Notes under the pieces: generated by a model | Databases searched by the model: none | What the model was told of the DNA's origin: nothing | Seen by the model: only the letters and a program-made list of their open reading frames with translations | Origin: Leptolyngbya sp. FACHB-8 | GTDB lineage: Bacteria; Cyanobacteriota; Cyanobacteriia; Elainellales; Elainellaceae | Direction of reading: 5' to 3' | Assembly (NCBI RefSeq): GCF_014695575.1 | Contig: NZ_JACJOO010000075.1 | Location: 62,001-126,000 of the forward strand | Length of the DNA stretch: 64,000 nt | Shown here: piece by piece, positions 17,614-27,647 of the stretch | Position numbering within the stretch: the stretch's first letter is position 1 | Layout of the letters: every line of letters begins with the position of its first letter | Program-made: the position numbers and the translations under genes

Positions 17614-19952
17614 TCTAACTTCACCCTGGCTGCCATGGCCTGGAGAGTTTCAAGAGGGACGGTGTAGAAAAAGCGCCGGCGGAACTGTTCTTCTTGAACG
17701 GCTTCTAGAAATCGGCTGATACATTGAGTTGCCTCTGTATCTAGAGAGGGTTCAGGAGACATGCTCGGTGCCGTTTCAACAGGAGCCGCCTGCTGTATTC
17801 CCAACTGATTGTCATTGGCTGTCACCACAAATCCTAGCGGTTTCAGGGCATAAAAACCAAGTTGGAGAGGGCGATCGCCAATCCCCAACTTGTCAAGAAT
17901 TTGGCTGCGTCGAACGGTGTGTCCAGTACGGCTCAAGTATTTGGCAATGCCAACGAGATCTTGCCATACATCAATAGATGGCCGCTCTGTTGGATGAGGA
18001 TAGGCCAGAGCTAACTGGGTTCCCTCTTGAGTTGCTCTACGGAACCAGACATTCAGCTCATCCCAACGGCTAGGGCATTGGGTCATTTTCAAGACTGGCC
18101 CGTCATCGGAGAATGCTTCTGGCTTTTGCGTGCGCCAGTCTAGGATCCAATTGACCCGTGGGGTTACGGCTAGCGCTTCGGGAGAATCTGAACAGGAGCG
18201 CACAGCAATCAGGCGGATTTCAAACTGGTTCTTGCTGGCGTTGTAGTCGAGTTCGGCGATCGCATCACAACGCCCCGACGGAATTTCATCCTTATAATGG
18301 CCCCACCAAACTCCATCGAATCGGCTTCCCGTATCATCGCGAATTTCAAAAACCGTTCGAATGTAACGCACGGCTCGGTTACGGAAATCCTGAATGTTAC
18401 GATTCCATACCCGCTCGAACCAGCAATTACGCAGCAGCAGGCGAGGGGTTGGATTCCCCAAACCATAAGGTTCTAGAACACTCAGTTCCCGGAAGAGGGA
18501 TTTCCCTAAATCCGCAACCGTTACGTCTAAGTCGGCTTCTAGCGTAGCTCCTAGCGGGAACCCTATGGCAAACTGCTCCTGACGTAGTTGTCGGTTGATG
18601 GCCTCAGCGAACAGCGGCAGATTTTCGACGGGTAGGCTCATCCCGGCAGCAAAGGGATGGCCGCCAAAACTTTGAAGGAGATGCTCTTGCTGTTTGACCA
18701 GGCGATAGAGATCAATGTTGTTAACAGAACGGGCAGAGCCTCGGGCAGTCCCTGTCTCCGTATTGAGTAGAATTGTCGGTCGGCCATACTCCTGAGCAAT
18801 CTGGCTGGCGACAAGGCCAAGCACACCGGGTGACCACTGAGGGTCGGCCAGAACAATAGCTGCGGTAGTCGATAGATCCTGTTGAGCCAGTTGGGTTTTC
18901 ACCTGGGTCACCACATCTCGCTGCAAGGCTTTGCGACGGGTATTCGCCATCTCCGTTTCTTCTGCCAGGGTTTGGCAGCGGATGGGGTCGCGGCTGGTTA
19001 GCAGTTCTACTCCGAATCGAGCATCGCCATGAATGCGGCTGATAGCGTTGATGCGGGGGCCGATGCCAAATGAAATATCAGTGGGGCGATCGCCACTGGC
19101 CTGACACAGTTCTAATAGTTTCGCCACACCAGGACGGGGTGGAACGGCATCCCGGTTCTTCCGCAATTGTTGAATGCCCCGTTGGGCTAGATAGCGGCAA
19201 TCTCCCTTCAACTCCACCAGGTCAGCAATTAACCCGATCGCCACCAGATCTAATAGATCCTCTAAAGGCTGGGTAGGAACTTGAGGTAGCGTCTCATAAA
19301 GAGCCTCGACGAGCTTGTAGGCTACAGCTACCCCCGATAAGGTGGCGAAGGGATGGTCTGGAGGGAGCGATCGCGGATTAATCAGCGCCACGACCGGAGG
19401 CCGAGTTTCTGACAGCGTATGATGATCCGTCACAATGATGTCGATGCCCAGCTCACGGGCATGTTCAATTTCCCGAAGATTGGTGCTGCCCGTATCACAG
19501 GTGACAATCACGCGAAAACCTTGAGCAACCAGTCGCTCAATACCTGCTATCGACAACCCGTGGGATTCTGTAAAGCGATTGGGGATGGTATAGACAAGTT
19601 TTTCTTCCTGCGAGAAGAATTGCCCCAACCCTTCCCAAAGAACAGAAGTGGCGGTTACGCCGTCGGCATCAAAGTCGCCCCAGATGGCAATCGCCTCTCC
19701 CTGTTCACGAGCTTTTTGAAGGCGGGCGATCGCCCACTCCATCTCATCTCCAAACGCAAATGGCGACGCAGGAACGTAATGGGCTGGATTAATGAAGCGA
19801 CGGACAGTTTCAATATCTTGCAAGCCCCGCTGCCACAGCAACTGGGCGGCCCACATGCCAGATGAATCAGGCATATATTGTGCCACAGCTTTGATAAATG
19901 CTTCTGGCAATTCTGCCTTTGGCTGAAGCTGCCATGGTGCTACGTCAGGCAT
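17607..19952 (-). CDS. recJ: Single-stranded-DNA-specific exonuclease RecJ
   Basis: RecJ is the 5'-3' single-strand exonuclease of recombination and mismatch repair, a DHH-family phosphoesterase using Mn2+. The DHH domain (about residues 75-235) shows DFDADGVTAT, CDTG and TDHH; a DHHA1-like domain with SFGGHPFAAG (about 400-420) and a C-terminal OB-like region follow. The length of 781 residues fits the longer cyanobacterial form, which carries a C-terminal extension. The stop codon lies in an inverted repeat (17546-17613). Confidence 0.96.
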   Translation of the reverse strand: MPDVAPWQLQPKAELPEAFIKAVAQYMPDSSGMWAAQLLWQRGLQDIETVRRFINPAHYVPASPFAFGDEMEWAIARLQKAREQGEAIAIWGDFDADGVTATSVLWEGLGQFFSQEEKLVYTIPNRFTESHGLSIAGIERLVAQGFRVIVTCDTGSTNLREIEHARELGIDIIVTDHHTLSETRPPVVALINPRSLPPDHPFATLSGVAVAYKLVEALYETLPQVPTQPLEDLLDLVAIGLIADLVELKGDCRYLAQRGIQQLRKNRDAVPPRPGVAKLLELCQASGDRPTDISFGIGPRINAISRIHGDARFGVELLTSRDPIRCQTLAEETEMANTRRKALQRDVVTQVKTQLAQQDLSTTAAIVLADPQWSPGVLGLVASQIAQEYGRPTILLNTETGTARGSARSVNNIDLYRLVKQQEHLLQSFGGHPFAAGMSLPVENLPLFAEAINRQLRQEQFAIGFPLGATLEADLDVTVADLGKSLFRELSVLEPYGLGNPTPRLLLRNCWFERVWNRNIQDFRNRAVRYIRTVFEIRDDTGSRFDGVWWGHYKDEIPSGRCDAIAELDYNASKNQFEIRLIAVRSCSDSPEALAVTPRVNWILDWRTQKPEAFSDDGPVLKMTQCPSRWDELNVWFRRATQEGTQLALAYPHPTERPSIDVWQDLVGIAKYLSRTGHTVRRSQILDKLGIGDRPLQLGFYALKPLGFVVTANDNQLGIQQAAPVETAPSMSPEPSLDTEATQCISRFLEAVQEEQFRRRFFYTVPLETLQAMAARVKLDT

Positions 19953-21043
19953 TCAGACTCCACGTGACCGACTAGTTCTATCTTGCAATAAGTACCCCAT
20001 AGTTGAACATGCGTACTCCAGCCATCCATGTTATGTAGCGCTCCATCCTCAGAACTGGGAAGCACAAATATCTGAATGAGGTTCGCGATATTGATGTTTT
20101 GAGGAAGTAGCGTACAAAACATCAACATCTCGAATAGTTGCTAAGAATAGCAATGTATTCACAACAACAGATTGACATCAAATTTCCTGAAAAGGCTAAA
20201 ATTAGGCAACGAAATTCTATCAGCGTCAATACTCTTTCAGTTGATATTATTTAAAGATTGGTTTTTCGTAAAGAACAACCCGTAAAAGATTAACCATTCA
20301 AATACTTCAAAATTAGCCTCTTTTTATACCAGTTCGTAACGTGAACATACAAGAGGATAAAAGCACGGGCAGATTTGTATCGACTGCCTTGGGCTTGGTA
20401 AACCGGCATTTTTGATAAACCTAGTCAAGGCAAACACTTTCGGAATTCGAATTTACGTATCTTCTCAATATTTCGTGAGTCGTTTTGTAAAAAAATATTT
20501 AGCAACATGGTTTTCCTGATTGGGTACATTCTTTGATTCATCATGTAGCTTTTTTTATTGACTCTGATGGGGATCTCCGTAGTTATTCGGGATGAGTCTA
20601 AAAAAAATCGGTTCAAAAGAATAGTTTTTTGGTTAAAACATTCTTGTGTTCTTTAAGACGAAACCCATATTTGATGTGGGAGAAAGAGTTCTTTCGAAAG
20701 GGTGTTTGTCTATCTAAAGGGGGTTATTCTTCTGCTTTGTCTTTTGTTTTGATAAAGCCCATTTATGGTTCCCTTTACCAAGTGCTTTAAGGTTCTTTTT
20801 CAATCCTTGAGTTACTGCAAGCAATAGGCAAAACCGGGCCGGCGATCGCCTTCGGGATTTCTGTAACATATCCCGAGTATCCGCATGGCTTTTTTCAGGA
20901 AGAACAACAGCTAAACGTATCTGTTTCGTTGATTCATCCCGTTCCTGCGTCTTTTTTATTCTCACTCAGATCAGGTCAGAGTGGTCATTGCAACAGTTCC
21001 AAATCTAGCTTTTGCCAATCTTTTGTTCCTGTAGAGGTTTCCC
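19953..21043. other. AT-rich 1.1-kb gap upstream of the giant RTX gene
   Basis: This region is clearly richer in A and T than its surroundings and has long T-runs. Short reading frames on the minus strand (20425-20616 and 20714-20965) have no recognisable product and no good start context. A HIP1 site (GGCGATCGCC) with a short palindrome lies near 20841. It is likely the regulatory region of the giant gene, or a relic of acquired DNA. Confidence 0.5.
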
Positions 21044-24000
21044 ATGGCCAGTATTACAAGCGTCACCCTTCCTACCAATCAAACGTACGGGCTCCAACAA
21101 AATCTGGACTTCACCGTTACCTTTGACGAAGCTGTGACCATTACCCCAACCGGTAGTGATTCAGTTCGTATTCCCATCACGCTGGATACTGGGGGTACTG
21201 TTTATGCCGTTCTGCAAGGAACAGGCGCATCTTCCACAACTCATCAATTCCGCTACACCGTCGTAGACGGCAACCTCGACAGCAACGGCATTCAGTTAGG
21301 TACAGCCCTTGAGTTAGCGAGTGGAGCGACGATTGTTGACGCCAACAACGCGAGTGCAACCCTCAACCTCGTCGGGGTTGGTGATACGACGGGTCTTCTC
21401 GTTGATGCTGTTTCCCCTACCATTACAGGCGTCTCCGTACCCACCGATGACACGTATGGCAGTGGGGAAGCCTTGAATTTCATTGTGACCTTCAGTGAAA
21501 CCGTCACACTCGAACCGGGAACCGGGTCAATTCGCCTACCCCTCACCTTAGGTACCGGTGAGCCGGTCTATGCAGTCCTTCAGGGCGCCGCTTCCATTCC
21601 TAACAGCTACGAATTCCGCTACACCGTAGCCGAAGGAGACTTGGATACCGACGGTATTCAGTTAGGTACAGCCCTTGAGTTACAAGGCGATGCCAAAATT
21701 GTGGATGCGGCTAACAATACGGTGGCAACCCCTACTCTAACTGGCGTTGGCGATACCACGGGTATCCTGATTGACACCATTCGACCTACCATCACAACCG
21801 TAACCGGGCCTGCTGCGGGCACTTATGGTGCAGGCCAGAACCTCGATTTTGTCGTCACCTTTAGCGAACCCATCACTCTGACCCCCGAAACAGGTGCGCT
21901 TCGTCTACCCCTTACCCTGGGCACAGGTGAGCCTGTATTCGCCGAGCTTCAAGGCCCTGGCACGGAACCCAACACTTATGTGTTCCGTTACACCCTCGCT
22001 GATGGGGATGTCGATACCGATGGGATTCAGGTGGGCACTGAGTTGGCGTTGCAGAATAGTGCGATCGTTGCAGATGCCGCAAACAATAACGCAAATTTAA
22101 CCCTAGCTGGTGTCAGTGATACGACGGGAGTTCTAGTGGACACCATTGCTCCCACCATTACCACTGTAACTGGGCCTGCTGCGGGCACTTACGGTATCGG
22201 TGCAACCCTAGATTTTGTCGTCACCTTCAGTGAGGCAGTCACGTTGACTCCGGGCACAGGAGCCATCCGGCTTCCCCTGACGGTAGGAGAAGGTGAGCCT
22301 GTCTTTGCCGAGCTACAGGGTGCCGGCACAGAACCCAACACCTATGTCTTCCGCTACACCGTAGTTGCTGGGGACGTCGATACGGATGGTATTCAGGTAG
22401 GCACCGACCTTGTGGTGGAAGGGGATTCCACCATTGTGGATGCTGCGAATAATAGTGCACTCCTGGCCCTAGCTGGCGTTAGCGATACAGCCGGCGTCCT
22501 GATCGATACCGCAGCACCCACCATTACAGCAGTGACTGGCCCAACTGCCGGTACCTATGGTGTAGGTGAAACCCTCGACTTCGTTGTCACCTTCAGCGAA
22601 CCTGTTACCCTCACCCCTGGTTCTGGAACCATTCGTCTGCCCCTTACTGTAGGAGAAGGTGAGCCTGTCTTTGCCGAACTACAAGGTGCTGGCACAGAGC
22701 CCAACACCTATGTCTTCCGCTACACCGTAGCAGAAGGGGATGTCGACACCGATGGGATTCAAGTGGGCACTGACCTGGCACTTGAAGGGGATGCTACCGT
22801 TTCAGATGCTGCCAGTAACAACGCTATCCTTACATTGGCTGGAGTCAGCGATACCACAGGCGTCCTGATTGATACAACAGCACCTACCATTACCTCTGTC
22901 ACGGGGCCAACTGCCGGTACCTATGGCGTGGGCCAGAATCTCGACTTTATCGTCACCTTCAGTGAACCTGTTACCCTCACCCCTGGTTCTGGGACCATTC
23001 GTCTGCCCCTCACCGTAGGAGAAGGTGAATCTGTCTTTGCCGAGCTACAGGGCACTGGTACTGAACCCAACACCTATGTCTTCCGCTATGTTGTCGCGGA
23101 AGGAGATGTAGACACTGATGGCATTCAAGTGGGTACTGATCTGGAAGTACAGGGTGATGCCACCGTTGTAGATGCTGCAAATAATAGCGCTACCCCAACC
23201 CTCGCTGGTGTCAGTGACACGGCTGGGGTTTTAGTAGACACCATTGCACCTGCCATTACAGCAGTGACTGGCCCAACTGCCGGTACCTATGGTGTAGGTG
23301 AAACCCTCGACTTCGTTGTCACCTTTAGCGAACCTGTTACCCTCACCCCTGGTTCTGGAACCATTCGTCTGCCCCTTACTGTAGGAGAAGGTGAGCCTGT
23401 CTTTGCCGAGCTACAGGGCGCTGGCACAGAGCCCAACACCTATGTCTTCCGCTACACCGTAGCAGAAGGGGATGTCGACACCGATGGGATTCAAGTGGGC
23501 ACTGACCTGGTACTGGAAGGGGATGCTACCGTTTCAGATACTGCCAGTAACAACGCTATCCTTACATTGGCTGGAGTCAGCGATACCACAGGCGTCCTGA
23601 TTGATACAACAGCACCTACCATTACCTCTGTCACGGGGCCAACTGCCGGTACCTATGGCGTGGGCCAGAATCTCGACTTTATCGTCACCTTCAGTGAACC
23701 TGTTACCCTCACCCCTGGTTCTGGGACCATTCGTCTGCCCCTCACCGTAGGAGAAGGTGAGCCTGTCTTTGCCGAGCTACAGGGCGCTGGTACTGAACCC
23801 AACACCTATGTCTTCCGCTATGTTGTCGCGGAAGGAGACGTAGACACTGATGGCATTCAAGTGGGTACTGATCTGGAAGTACAGGGTGATGCCACCGTTG
23901 TAGATGCTGCAAACAATAGCGCTACCCCAACCCTCGCTGGCGTCAGTGACACGACTGGTGTCCTGATCGATACAACAGCCCCCACGATTACGGCTGTGTC

Positions 24001-27000
24001 TGGGCCTGAGGCTGGTACGTATGGTGTTGGTCAAACCCTCGACTTTGTCGTCACCTTCAGCGAGCCCGTTACCCTAGAACCGGGCACTGGGTCAATCCGT
24101 TTGCCCCTCACCGTAGGAGAAGGCGAGCCCGTTTTTGCCGAGCTGCAAGGTGCTGGTGCTGACCCTAACACCTATGTGTTCCGCTATACCGTAGCGGAAG
24201 GGGATGTGGATACCGATGGAATTCAAGTCGGTACTGATCTGGCATTGGAAGGGGACGCCACCGTTGTGGATGTGGCTAACAACAGTGCAGCACTGACATT
24301 GGCTGGCGTCAGCGATACTACAGGCGTCTTGATTGATACAACAGCACCTACAATTACGGCTGTGTCTGGGCCTGCTGCGGGCACCTACGGAGCAGGCCAG
24401 GAGCTTGACTTTGTTGTTACCTTCAGCGAGCCCGTCACTTTAACGGCCGGTGACGGTTCCATTCGTCTTCCCATTAACCTAGGGAGCGACACTCCTGTCT
24501 TTGCGGAGTACCAGAGCGCTGGTACTGAGCCTAATACCTATCTGTTCCGTTACACCGTAGCGGAAGGGGATGTGGATACCGATGGGATTCAAGTCGGTAC
24601 AGATTTGGCGTTGGAGGGGGGTGCCACTATTACCGATGTCGCCAACAACAGCGCAACGCTAACGCTGGCTGGGGTTAGTGATACAACTGGAGTGCTAATA
24701 GACACGGTTGCGCCCACGATTACATCCGTGAGTGGCCCAACCGCTGGTACTTATGGTGTGGGAGACAATCTCGACTTTGTCGTCACCTTTAGCGAACCCA
24801 TCACTCTAACGCTCGGGGACGGTTCAGTTCGCCTGCCTATTAATGTGGGAAGTGACACCCCTGTTTTTGCTGAGCTACAGGGCGCTGGTACTGAGCCTAA
24901 TACCTATCTGTTCCGCTACACGGTGGCGGAAGGCGATGTGGATAGTGATGGCATTGAAGTCGGCACCGATCTGGCATTGGAGGGAGGCGCCACCATTACG
25001 GATGCGGCCAACAATAGCGCAACACTGACACTGGCTGACGTAGGCGATACCACAGGTGTGCTGGTAGATACCGTTGCACCAACCATTACAGCGGTTTCCG
25101 TACCCGCTGCGGGTAATTATGGCGTCGGTCAGACCCTCGACTTTACTGTGACTTTTAGCGAACCTATCTCGTTGAATGCTGGAACGGGCTCAATTGGTCT
25201 ACCGATTACGATAGGTACTGGGGAACCCGTGGTTGCCGAGCTACAAGGGCCTGGCACTGAGCCCAATACCTATACCTTCCGTTACACCGTAGCAGAAGGG
25301 GATGTGGATACCGATGGGATTGAAGTAGGCACCGACCTCCAGTTAGAAGGGGATGCCACCATTACGGATGCGGCTAACAATACTGCAACGCTAACGCTAG
25401 CTGGCATTGGGGAGACGACAGGTGTGCTGGTGGATACGGTGGCACCAGAGATTACAGCGATCGCCCCTCCCCAAAACGGCACCTACGGCATTGGACAAAA
25501 CCTCCAGTTCGGTCTCACCTTCTCCGAACCCGTAACCATTGACACGACCGGAGGAGTTCCCAACTTGCCTTTGACCGTTGGTAGCAACACCGTTGATGCC
25601 ACCTATGTTTCTGGCAGTGGCACCAACACATTACTCTTCGAGTACACCGTTGCGGATGGAAATGAAGATGCGGATGGGATTGAAATTAGTTCGGCCCTGA
25701 ACCTCAACGGTGCAACTATTCGTGATGCTGTTGGAAATGACACAACCCTCACGTTGGATACACTGCCTGACACCAGCGGTGTTTTGGTGGATGGAACCCC
25801 TCCAGGTGTGACGGCGGTACAGGTTCCCAACGCCGATACCTATGGTGTTGGAGAGGTTTTGGAATTCTCGGTAACCTTTAGCGAACCTGTTACGGTTACA
25901 GGTGGCACACCCGCCATACCGATCACCCTGGGTAATGGCGCGAGTGTAAACGCGGCCTATGCAGAGGGTAGCGGCACTAACACTTTGATCTTCCGCTACA
26001 CCGTCGCGGAGGGTGATACCGACACCGATGGAATTACGCTAGGCTCTGGCATTAGCCTTGGAGGCGCAACCATTCAAAATTCTGCGAGCAGTGATGCAGT
26101 TCTGACACTGGTTGGAGTTGGATCAACGACCGGAGTGCTGGTAGATGGAATAGAAACATCTGTTGCATTTACAGCCATTACTCCTGCAGTACAAGATAGC
26201 CGTCAGACCCCAGCCACAGCTTCAGTCACTCTCACGTTTGGGGAAGCAGTTAGCGGCTTTGATGTAGAGGACCTCCAGCTGACTCGCGATAATCAACCTG
26301 TGGAGTTAACAGGAGTTACCATTACCCCTAACGCCGAGCAGACAAGCTACACCATCACGGGTCTAGCAGACTTGACGGCTCCCGCTGGCGACTATCAGTT
26401 GCGGCTGGTCGCTGCCAACTCTGGCATTACAGACACCTCCGGTAGCCCTCTGGCCGCAGATGCCTCTGTTTCCTGGATACGGGGCACGACTGCTCGGGCA
26501 CCCCGACCCATCGATTTCTCGGGTGGTGACCCTGGAGTAAGTCGGAGCGGTAACAATGGCAACAACACACTCCGAGGCACAAGACGCAATGACACGATTG
26601 CTGGCAACGGTGGCAACGACAACATTTCTGGATTGAATGGCAACGACATTCTTGATGGAGATGCAGGCACCGATGTTGTTACAGGAGGCGGTGGCAACGA
26701 TCGCCTTCTGGGGGGTGGTGCCAATGACTCCCTGGATGGTGGAGTCGGTGATGATCGGATTTTCGGGGAAGCCGGTAACGACTTGATTAATGGTGGCAAT
26801 GGTGACGACGCACTTGTAGGCGGTCTGGGCCGTGACACTCTGACCGGCGGTGGCGGCGAGGATGTGTACACCTATAGCTCGTTAGCTGAAGGGGGCGATA
26901 CCATCCGTAACTTCCAGGCCAATCAGGATGTGATTAATCTGGCAGGGATCTTCCGGGGAGACGAGTATAACGGCGACACATCTTTTGCCAAATTTAATCA

Positions 27001-27148
27001 GTTTGTACGACTGATTGGAGTCGGCAATTCAACCCAGGTGCGAGTTGATTCCAATGGGTCGGGCGCAGGTAACACGTTTACCATTCTGGCCACGTTGGAA
27101 AACGTTCGAGTCGGGCAGATTAGCAGTGAAAACTTTGTGATTGGCTAA
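21044..27148 (+). CDS. Giant secreted RTX protein with 14 tandem beta-domains
   Basis: A 2034-residue acidic, Thr/Gly-rich protein. Residues 1 to about 1700 are 14 tandem units of about 122 residues (pattern TYGVGQNLDFVVTFSEPVTL then NTYVFRYTVAEGDVDTDGI and a closing GVSDTTGVLID), resembling bacterial Ig-like or cadherin-like adhesin domains. A different Ig-like domain (about 1705-1815) follows, then about ten Ca-binding RTX nonapeptides (GGNDxLxGG, about 1845-1945) and a C-terminal type I secretion target domain. There is no N-terminal signal peptide, as expected for type I export. It is likely a surface or biofilm adhesin. The export ABC genes are not in the window. Units 5+6 and 7+8 are nearly identical, showing a recent 732-bp duplication. 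Confidence 0.9.
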   Translation: MASITSVTLPTNQTYGLQQNLDFTVTFDEAVTITPTGSDSVRIPITLDTGGTVYAVLQGTGASSTTHQFRYTVVDGNLDSNGIQLGTALELASGATIVDANNASATLNLVGVGDTTGLLVDAVSPTITGVSVPTDDTYGSGEALNFIVTFSETVTLEPGTGSIRLPLTLGTGEPVYAVLQGAASIPNSYEFRYTVAEGDLDTDGIQLGTALELQGDAKIVDAANNTVATPTLTGVGDTTGILIDTIRPTITTVTGPAAGTYGAGQNLDFVVTFSEPITLTPETGALRLPLTLGTGEPVFAELQGPGTEPNTYVFRYTLADGDVDTDGIQVGTELALQNSAIVADAANNNANLTLAGVSDTTGVLVDTIAPTITTVTGPAAGTYGIGATLDFVVTFSEAVTLTPGTGAIRLPLTVGEGEPVFAELQGAGTEPNTYVFRYTVVAGDVDTDGIQVGTDLVVEGDSTIVDAANNSALLALAGVSDTAGVLIDTAAPTITAVTGPTAGTYGVGETLDFVVTFSEPVTLTPGSGTIRLPLTVGEGEPVFAELQGAGTEPNTYVFRYTVAEGDVDTDGIQVGTDLALEGDATVSDAASNNAILTLAGVSDTTGVLIDTTAPTITSVTGPTAGTYGVGQNLDFIVTFSEPVTLTPGSGTIRLPLTVGEGESVFAELQGTGTEPNTYVFRYVVAEGDVDTDGIQVGTDLEVQGDATVVDAANNSATPTLAGVSDTAGVLVDTIAPAITAVTGPTAGTYGVGETLDFVVTFSEPVTLTPGSGTIRLPLTVGEGEPVFAELQGAGTEPNTYVFRYTVAEGDVDTDGIQVGTDLVLEGDATVSDTASNNAILTLAGVSDTTGVLIDTTAPTITSVTGPTAGTYGVGQNLDFIVTFSEPVTLTPGSGTIRLPLTVGEGEPVFAELQGAGTEPNTYVFRYVVAEGDVDTDGIQVGTDLEVQGDATVVDAANNSATPTLAGVSDTTGVLIDTTAPTITAVSGPEAGTYGVGQTLDFVVTFSEPVTLEPGTGSIRLPLTVGEGEPVFAELQGAGADPNTYVFRYTVAEGDVDTDGIQVGTDLALEGDATVVDVANNSAALTLAGVSDTTGVLIDTTAPTITAVSGPAAGTYGAGQELDFVVTFSEPVTLTAGDGSIRLPINLGSDTPVFAEYQSAGTEPNTYLFRYTVAEGDVDTDGIQVGTDLALEGGATITDVANNSATLTLAGVSDTTGVLIDTVAPTITSVSGPTAGTYGVGDNLDFVVTFSEPITLTLGDGSVRLPINVGSDTPVFAELQGAGTEPNTYLFRYTVAEGDVDSDGIEVGTDLALEGGATITDAANNSATLTLADVGDTTGVLVDTVAPTITAVSVPAAGNYGVGQTLDFTVTFSEPISLNAGTGSIGLPITIGTGEPVVAELQGPGTEPNTYTFRYTVAEGDVDTDGIEVGTDLQLEGDATITDAANNTATLTLAGIGETTGVLVDTVAPEITAIAPPQNGTYGIGQNLQFGLTFSEPVTIDTTGGVPNLPLTVGSNTVDATYVSGSGTNTLLFEYTVADGNEDADGIEISSALNLNGATIRDAVGNDTTLTLDTLPDTSGVLVDGTPPGVTAVQVPNADTYGVGEVLEFSVTFSEPVTVTGGTPAIPITLGNGASVNAAYAEGSGTNTLIFRYTVAEGDTDTDGITLGSGISLGGATIQNSASSDAVLTLVGVGSTTGVLVDGIETSVAFTAITPAVQDSRQTPATASVTLTFGEAVSGFDVEDLQLTRDNQPVELTGVTITPNAEQTSYTITGLADLTAPAGDYQLRLVAANSGITDTSGSPLAADASVSWIRGTTARAPRPIDFSGGDPGVSRSGNNGNNTLRGTRRNDTIAGNGGNDNISGLNGNDILDGDAGTDVVTGGGGNDRLLGGGANDSLDGGVGDDRIFGEAGNDLINGGNGDDALVGGLGRDTLTGGGGEDVYTYSSLAEGGDTIRNFQANQDVINLAGIFRGDEYNGDTSFAKFNQFVRLIGVGNSTQVRVDSNGSGAGNTFTILATLENVRVGQISSENFVIG
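22519..23982 (+). repeat. Recent tandem duplication of a 732-bp two-domain block
   Basis: Bases about 22519-23250 and 23251-23982 match with only a few differences, while other units in the same gene have diverged strongly. Each block encodes two 122-residue domains, so the reading frame is kept. Confidence 0.8.
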
Positions 27149-27173
27149 TCGTTCTCGTTACACCGTTTTGGGG

Positions 27174-27233
27174 AGTGGAAGTTTTGCTTCCACTCTCTGT
27201 CACACTTTAGAGAGTGGAAGCAAAACTTCCACT
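27174..27233 (+). terminator. Long hairpin after the RTX gene
   Basis: AGTGGAAGTTTTGCTTCCAC and its complement form 25-base arms (27174-27198 and 27209-27233) starting 26 bp after the stop codon. Each arm is itself partly self-complementary (GGAAG and CTTCC), so alternative folds are possible. Confidence 0.6.
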
Positions 27234-27260
27234 CTCTGTATTTTTAGTATTTTCAAATCT

Positions 27261-27372
27261 GAGGACGTTTCCGAGTGCAACACACCATGGGACACTCGAA
27301 AACGCCCTGAATCAGACAGGTTATTGTTTGAAAAGCCTCGCTCCGTCAAGCTTTTCAAACAATAACCTGTCT
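27261..27372. repeat. Worn family A hairpin followed by family F copy
   Basis: CGTTTCCGAGTG/CACTCGAAAACG (27266-27307) resembles the first hairpin of family A. It is followed at 27314-27372 by a hairpin with 23-base arms AGACAGGTTATTGTTTG.../...CAAACAATAACCTGTCT and the family F core GAAAAGC/GCTTTTC. Confidence 0.6.
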
Positions 27373-27402
27373 AACAGAGTGCTTAAGGTTTGTACCTGGT
27401 GC

Positions 27403-27453
27403 ATATCTCTTGTATGGAGTGTGTACGGCGCACACACTCCATACAAGAGATAT
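27403..27453. repeat. Single long hairpin
   Basis: ATATCTCTTGTATGGAGTGT and its complement pair almost perfectly around a short GTACGGCGC centre. It is part of a run of palindromes between 27174 and 27647. Confidence 0.65.
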
Positions 27454-27515
27454 TTGGATAGAAGCGCGATCGCCTCCAAACTCTTACCATGAGGTCGGTT
27501 CGAGCATGACTATCA

Positions 27516-27647
27516 CAGCAGTTATCATTATGAGCTTCAAAGCCAAGATTGCGCGCCCGACGGGCGCGCAATCTTGGCTTTGAAACCCGAAAACCGCTTG
27601 CCTTCGGCAAGCGGTTTTCGGGCCTAATTCCATACTGAGAATTGCTG
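27516..27647 (-). repeat. MITE-like element, family E, copy 1 (132 bp, 9-bp target duplication)
   Basis: The ends CAGCAGTTATCA and TGAGAATTGCTG are inverted repeats. TGACTATCA is repeated directly at 27507-27515 and 27648-27656. Two perfect hairpins lie inside (27536-27584 and 27586-27622). It has the same length and layout as the copy at 33021-33152, in the opposite orientation, but the stem sequences differ. It is inserted in the relic of a polysaccharide deacetylase gene. Confidence 0.92.

Noticed and set aside
20425-20965. Two small minus-strand frames in the AT-rich region
   Set aside because: Composition reflects AT-richness; no start context and no recognisable domain.
26395-26871. 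Long minus-strand frame of 158 residues opposite the RTX repeats
   Set aside because: It is a shadow of the repeated Gly/Asp codons of the RTX part; the product is Pro/Ser repeats.
21044-27148. Tandem repeats suggestive of a CRISPR array or minisatellite
   Set aside because: The 366-bp period is in frame across the whole stretch and encodes repeated protein domains.
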